DNA of 6,636 nt from Caulobacteraceae bacterium (GTDB lineage: Bacteria > Pseudomonadota > Alphaproteobacteria > Caulobacterales > Caulobacteraceae). The stretch is from positions 1-6,636 of the forward strand of contig SDZP01000195.1 of assembly GCA_004144935.1 (NCBI GenBank), written 5' to 3'. Made by a program: the position numbers and the translations under genes. Under the pieces are notes generated by a model. The model did no database searches. It saw only the letters and a program-made list of their open reading frames with translations, and was not told the DNA's origin. This document shows positions 5,390 through 6,636 of this stretch, piece by piece (position 1 is the stretch's first letter; each line of letters opens with the position of its first letter).

Positions 5390-5974
5390 CTACTTGCCGA
5401 GCCGGCGGCTGCCCGGATCCTCGATCGGGATGGCGGCCAGTTCGGGCGGCAGGGCGTCGGCCGGGTAGGCCGGGACGTCGAGGGTGGCCAGGGCGATCAG
5501 CGGCACGCCGACGTCGGCCTTGCCGCCGGAGCGGTCGACGATGCAGGCGGCGGCGATGACGGTCGCGCCGGCGGCGTTGATGGCGGCGATGCATTCGCGA
5601 CTGGAGAGGCCGGTGGTGACGATATCCTCGACCATGACGACGCGGTCGCCGGGCTCGACCTGGAAGCCGCGGCGCAGTTTGAACTCACCGCCCTCGCGCT
5701 CGACGTAGAAGGAGCGGACGCCGAGCTGGCGGGCGGTCTCGTAGCCGGGGATGATGCCGCCGACGGCCGGCGAGATGCAGAGGTCGGGCTTGCCGACGGT
5801 CTGCGTGATCTTCGCGGCGAGGGCGGCGCAGAGGCGGGCGCAGCGGTCCGGCTGGGCGAAGACCAGGTTCTTCTGCAGGAAGACGGGGCTGTGCAGGCCG
5901 CTGGACAGCACGAAGTGGCCTTCGCGCAGGGCGCCGGACGCGCGGAATTCCTCGAGGACGTCGTCGGTGGTCAT
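5390..5974 (-). CDS. pyrE: Orotate phosphoribosyltransferase
   Basis: PyrE joins orotate to PRPP, giving orotidine 5'-phosphate and pyrophosphate, the fifth step of UMP synthesis. From the ATG at 5974 it has 194 residues, matching the shorter PyrE type (E. coli 213). Key blocks are GHFVLSSGLHSPVFLQKN (19-36), the substrate-contact region SPAVGGIIPGYETAR (68-82), the mobile loop YVEREGGEFKLRRG (90-103), and the PRPP signature VVMVEDIVTTGLSS (112-125) with Glu116-Asp117. The frame is open to an ATG at 6049, but those 25 extra residues (MDPGIRRDE...) are translated from a palindromic repeat and are not PyrE. No Shine-Dalgarno precedes the 5974 ATG. A 10-codon mini-ORF ends on it and may supply ribosomes. 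One GANTC site lies in this leader. Confidence 0.96.
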   Translation of the reverse strand: MTTDDVLEEFRASGALREGHFVLSSGLHSPVFLQKNLVFAQPDRCARLCAALAAKITQTVGKPDLCISPAVGGIIPGYETARQLGVRSFYVEREGGEFKLRRGFQVEPGDRVVMVEDIVTTGLSSRECIAAINAAGATVIAAACIVDRSGGKADVGVPLIALATLDVPAYPADALPPELAAIPIEDPGSRRLGK

Positions 5975-6003
5975 GGGGTTGGTCGTGTACCGGAGTCGGG
6001 CAT
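5971..6003 (-). other. Possible leader mini-ORF of pyrE
   Basis: On the minus strand ATG at 6003 reads MPDSGTRPTP then TGA, and that TGA overlaps the pyrE ATG as ATGA. GGGGTGG just upstream may act as a weak ribosome site, whereas pyrE itself has none. The same frame is open further back to another ATG at 6027, inside the repeat element. Translation is unproven; the arrangement fits translational coupling of pyrE. Confidence 0.3.
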
Positions 6004-6019
6004 TTGCCGCCACCCCAAC

Positions 6020-6169
6020 CCGCTCATCCCGGCGAATGCCGGGATCCATTTCCCAGGGCCCGATGTTGCGCGATTGGCCTAATCCTGCGTGGCCATACCC
6101 ATCCTGAGGGCTCTTTCGGACAGGCTGGCGCCCTACGAAATGGGTCCCGGCATTCGCCGGGACGAGCGG
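6020..6169. repeat. Composite palindromic repeat (inverted REP pair, BIME/MITE-like)
   Basis: Two 33-bp arms (6020-6052 and 6137-6169) are inverted copies with only two mismatches. Each arm contains its own hairpin: ATCCCGGC-GAAT-GCCGGGAT at 6026-6045 and TCCCGGC-ATTC-GCCGGGA at 6145-6162. The spacer of 84 bp (6053-6136) codes for nothing recognisable. The arms resemble the common dispersed repeat that, when misread as protein, gives IPANAGIH or DPGIRRDE. There is no transposase and no obvious target-site duplication. It separates the 3' end of the amidohydrolase gene from the pyrE leader and could fold into a long stem at the end of the former's mRNA. Confidence 0.8.
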
Positions 6170-6178
6170 AGCTCTAAG

Positions 6179-6636
6179 TTACAGTTCCAGCCGGTAAACC
6201 TGTTTGGCCGTGCCGCTGAACAGCGCCGTCTTCTCGTCGGCCGAGTACCCCTTGGCGAAGACCTTGAAGGCGTTCCACAGGGTCGCGTAGCTGCAGCTGA
6301 GGATGTCGACCGGGAAGTTGCTTTCGAACATGCCGCGTTCGGGGCCGAAGGCCTCGATGCAGGTTTCCAGGTAGGGGCGCCATTCCTCGGCCAGTTGGGT
6401 CGAGGGGGCCGGATCGTCGGCCAGGCAGGAGGGGAAGCCCGGGAAGACCATGGCCAGGCCGCCCAGTTTCACCGCCACGTTGGGCAGTTCGGCCAGCTTG
6501 CGGATGTTGCCGGCCCAGATTTCGAAGCGTTCCTCGCGGCGGCCCGTGTAGCTGGCGATGCCGAGCGGGGTGCCGACGTGGTCGAGGATGATCCGGGTGT
6601 CCGGGAAGGCGCGTGCGAGATCGATCAGGTCGGGGA
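6179..6636 (-). CDS. Amidohydrolase-2 family protein (C-terminal part, cut by window edge)
   Basis: The frame runs through the right edge, so the N-terminus is missing and 151 residues are visible before TAA at 6179-6181. Reading from the edge, it shows PDTRIILDHVGTPLG, then GRREERFEIWAGNIRKLAELP, then NVAVKLGGLAMVFPGF, and lastly FGPERGMFESNFPVD and LFSGTAKQVYRL. These are the strand and metal-site blocks of amidohydrolase-2 (COG3618-type) TIM-barrel hydrolases, which include lactonases and decarboxylase relatives. The His of LDHVG is a predicted metal ligand. The later SDWP-type motif reads Ser-Asn-Phe-Pro here, with Asn replacing the usual Asp; I believe this is common in the FESNFPVD subgroup. 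The substrate is unknown. A GTG at 6478 is internal and is not the start. Its 3' end lies 9 bp from the palindromic repeat element. Confidence 0.88.
   Translation of the reverse strand, partial: PDLIDLARAFPDTRIILDHVGTPLGIASYTGRREERFEIWAGNIRKLAELPNVAVKLGGLAMVFPGFPSCLADDPAPSTQLAEEWRPYLETCIEAFGPERGMFESNFPVDILSCSYATLWNAFKVFAKGYSADEKTALFSGTAKQVYRLEL

Noticed and set aside
5975..6049. 25-residue N-terminal extension of pyrE beginning MDPGIRRDE
   Set aside because: It is translated from the arm of a palindromic repeat, a well-known annotation artefact. PyrE homology begins at the ATG at 5974.
6020..6169. Insertion sequence or CRISPR reading of the inverted repeats
   Set aside because: There is no transposase frame, no target duplication, and only two inverted copies rather than regularly spaced direct repeats.
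1..6636. Defence, toxin-antitoxin, secretion or biosynthetic system
   Set aside because: All full-length genes are recognised as housekeeping or small accessory genes. No pair or cluster with such a signature was seen.

Overview
This 6.6 kb, very GC-rich window reads as ordinary chromosome of an alphaproteobacterium, most likely Caulobacterales (Caulobacter/Phenylobacterium-like). The grounds are the gene order pyrE - pdxJ - acpS - lepB - rnc - era, the protein sequences, weak Shine-Dalgarno sites at several starts, and a strong shortage of the CcrM methylation motif GANTC. I found only three GANTC sites by eye, all in non-coding leaders. The genus is an inference and cannot be fixed from this window.

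Read along the minus strand (right to left), the layout is as follows. A partial amidohydrolase-2 family gene (6179-6636) runs off the right edge. A 150-bp inverted palindromic repeat element (6020-6169) follows, then pyrE (5390-5974). A plus-strand VOC/PhnB-like gene (4910-5380) lies between pyrE and pdxJ. pdxJ (3926-4690) and acpS (3525-3929) overlap by four bases. A 429-bp non-coding region holds a hairpin at the acpS end, a 12-bp palindrome and a likely promoter. It leads into lepB (2262-3095), rnc (1550-2248), era (621-1553) and a small secreted NTF2/SnoaL-like gene (114-611). A dispersed-type hairpin repeat (about 61-112) closes that operon. Positions 1-60 show nothing I can support.

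The genes are mostly housekeeping: UMP synthesis (pyrE), pyridoxal phosphate synthesis (pdxJ), ACP activation (acpS), signal peptide removal (lepB), double-stranded RNA processing (rnc) and 30S ribosome maturation (era). There are probably two main minus-strand transcription units, pdxJ-acpS and lepB-rnc-era-NTF2-like, plus pyrE. Four-base overlaps (pdxJ/acpS and rnc/era) suggest translational coupling.

I see no clear new multi-gene system. The points worth a second look are small: the placement of all GANTC sites, mini-ORFs that end on the start codons of pyrE, lepB and the VOC gene, the composite palindromic repeat upstream of pyrE, an insertion in Era, and two accessory genes inside a usually conserved cluster.
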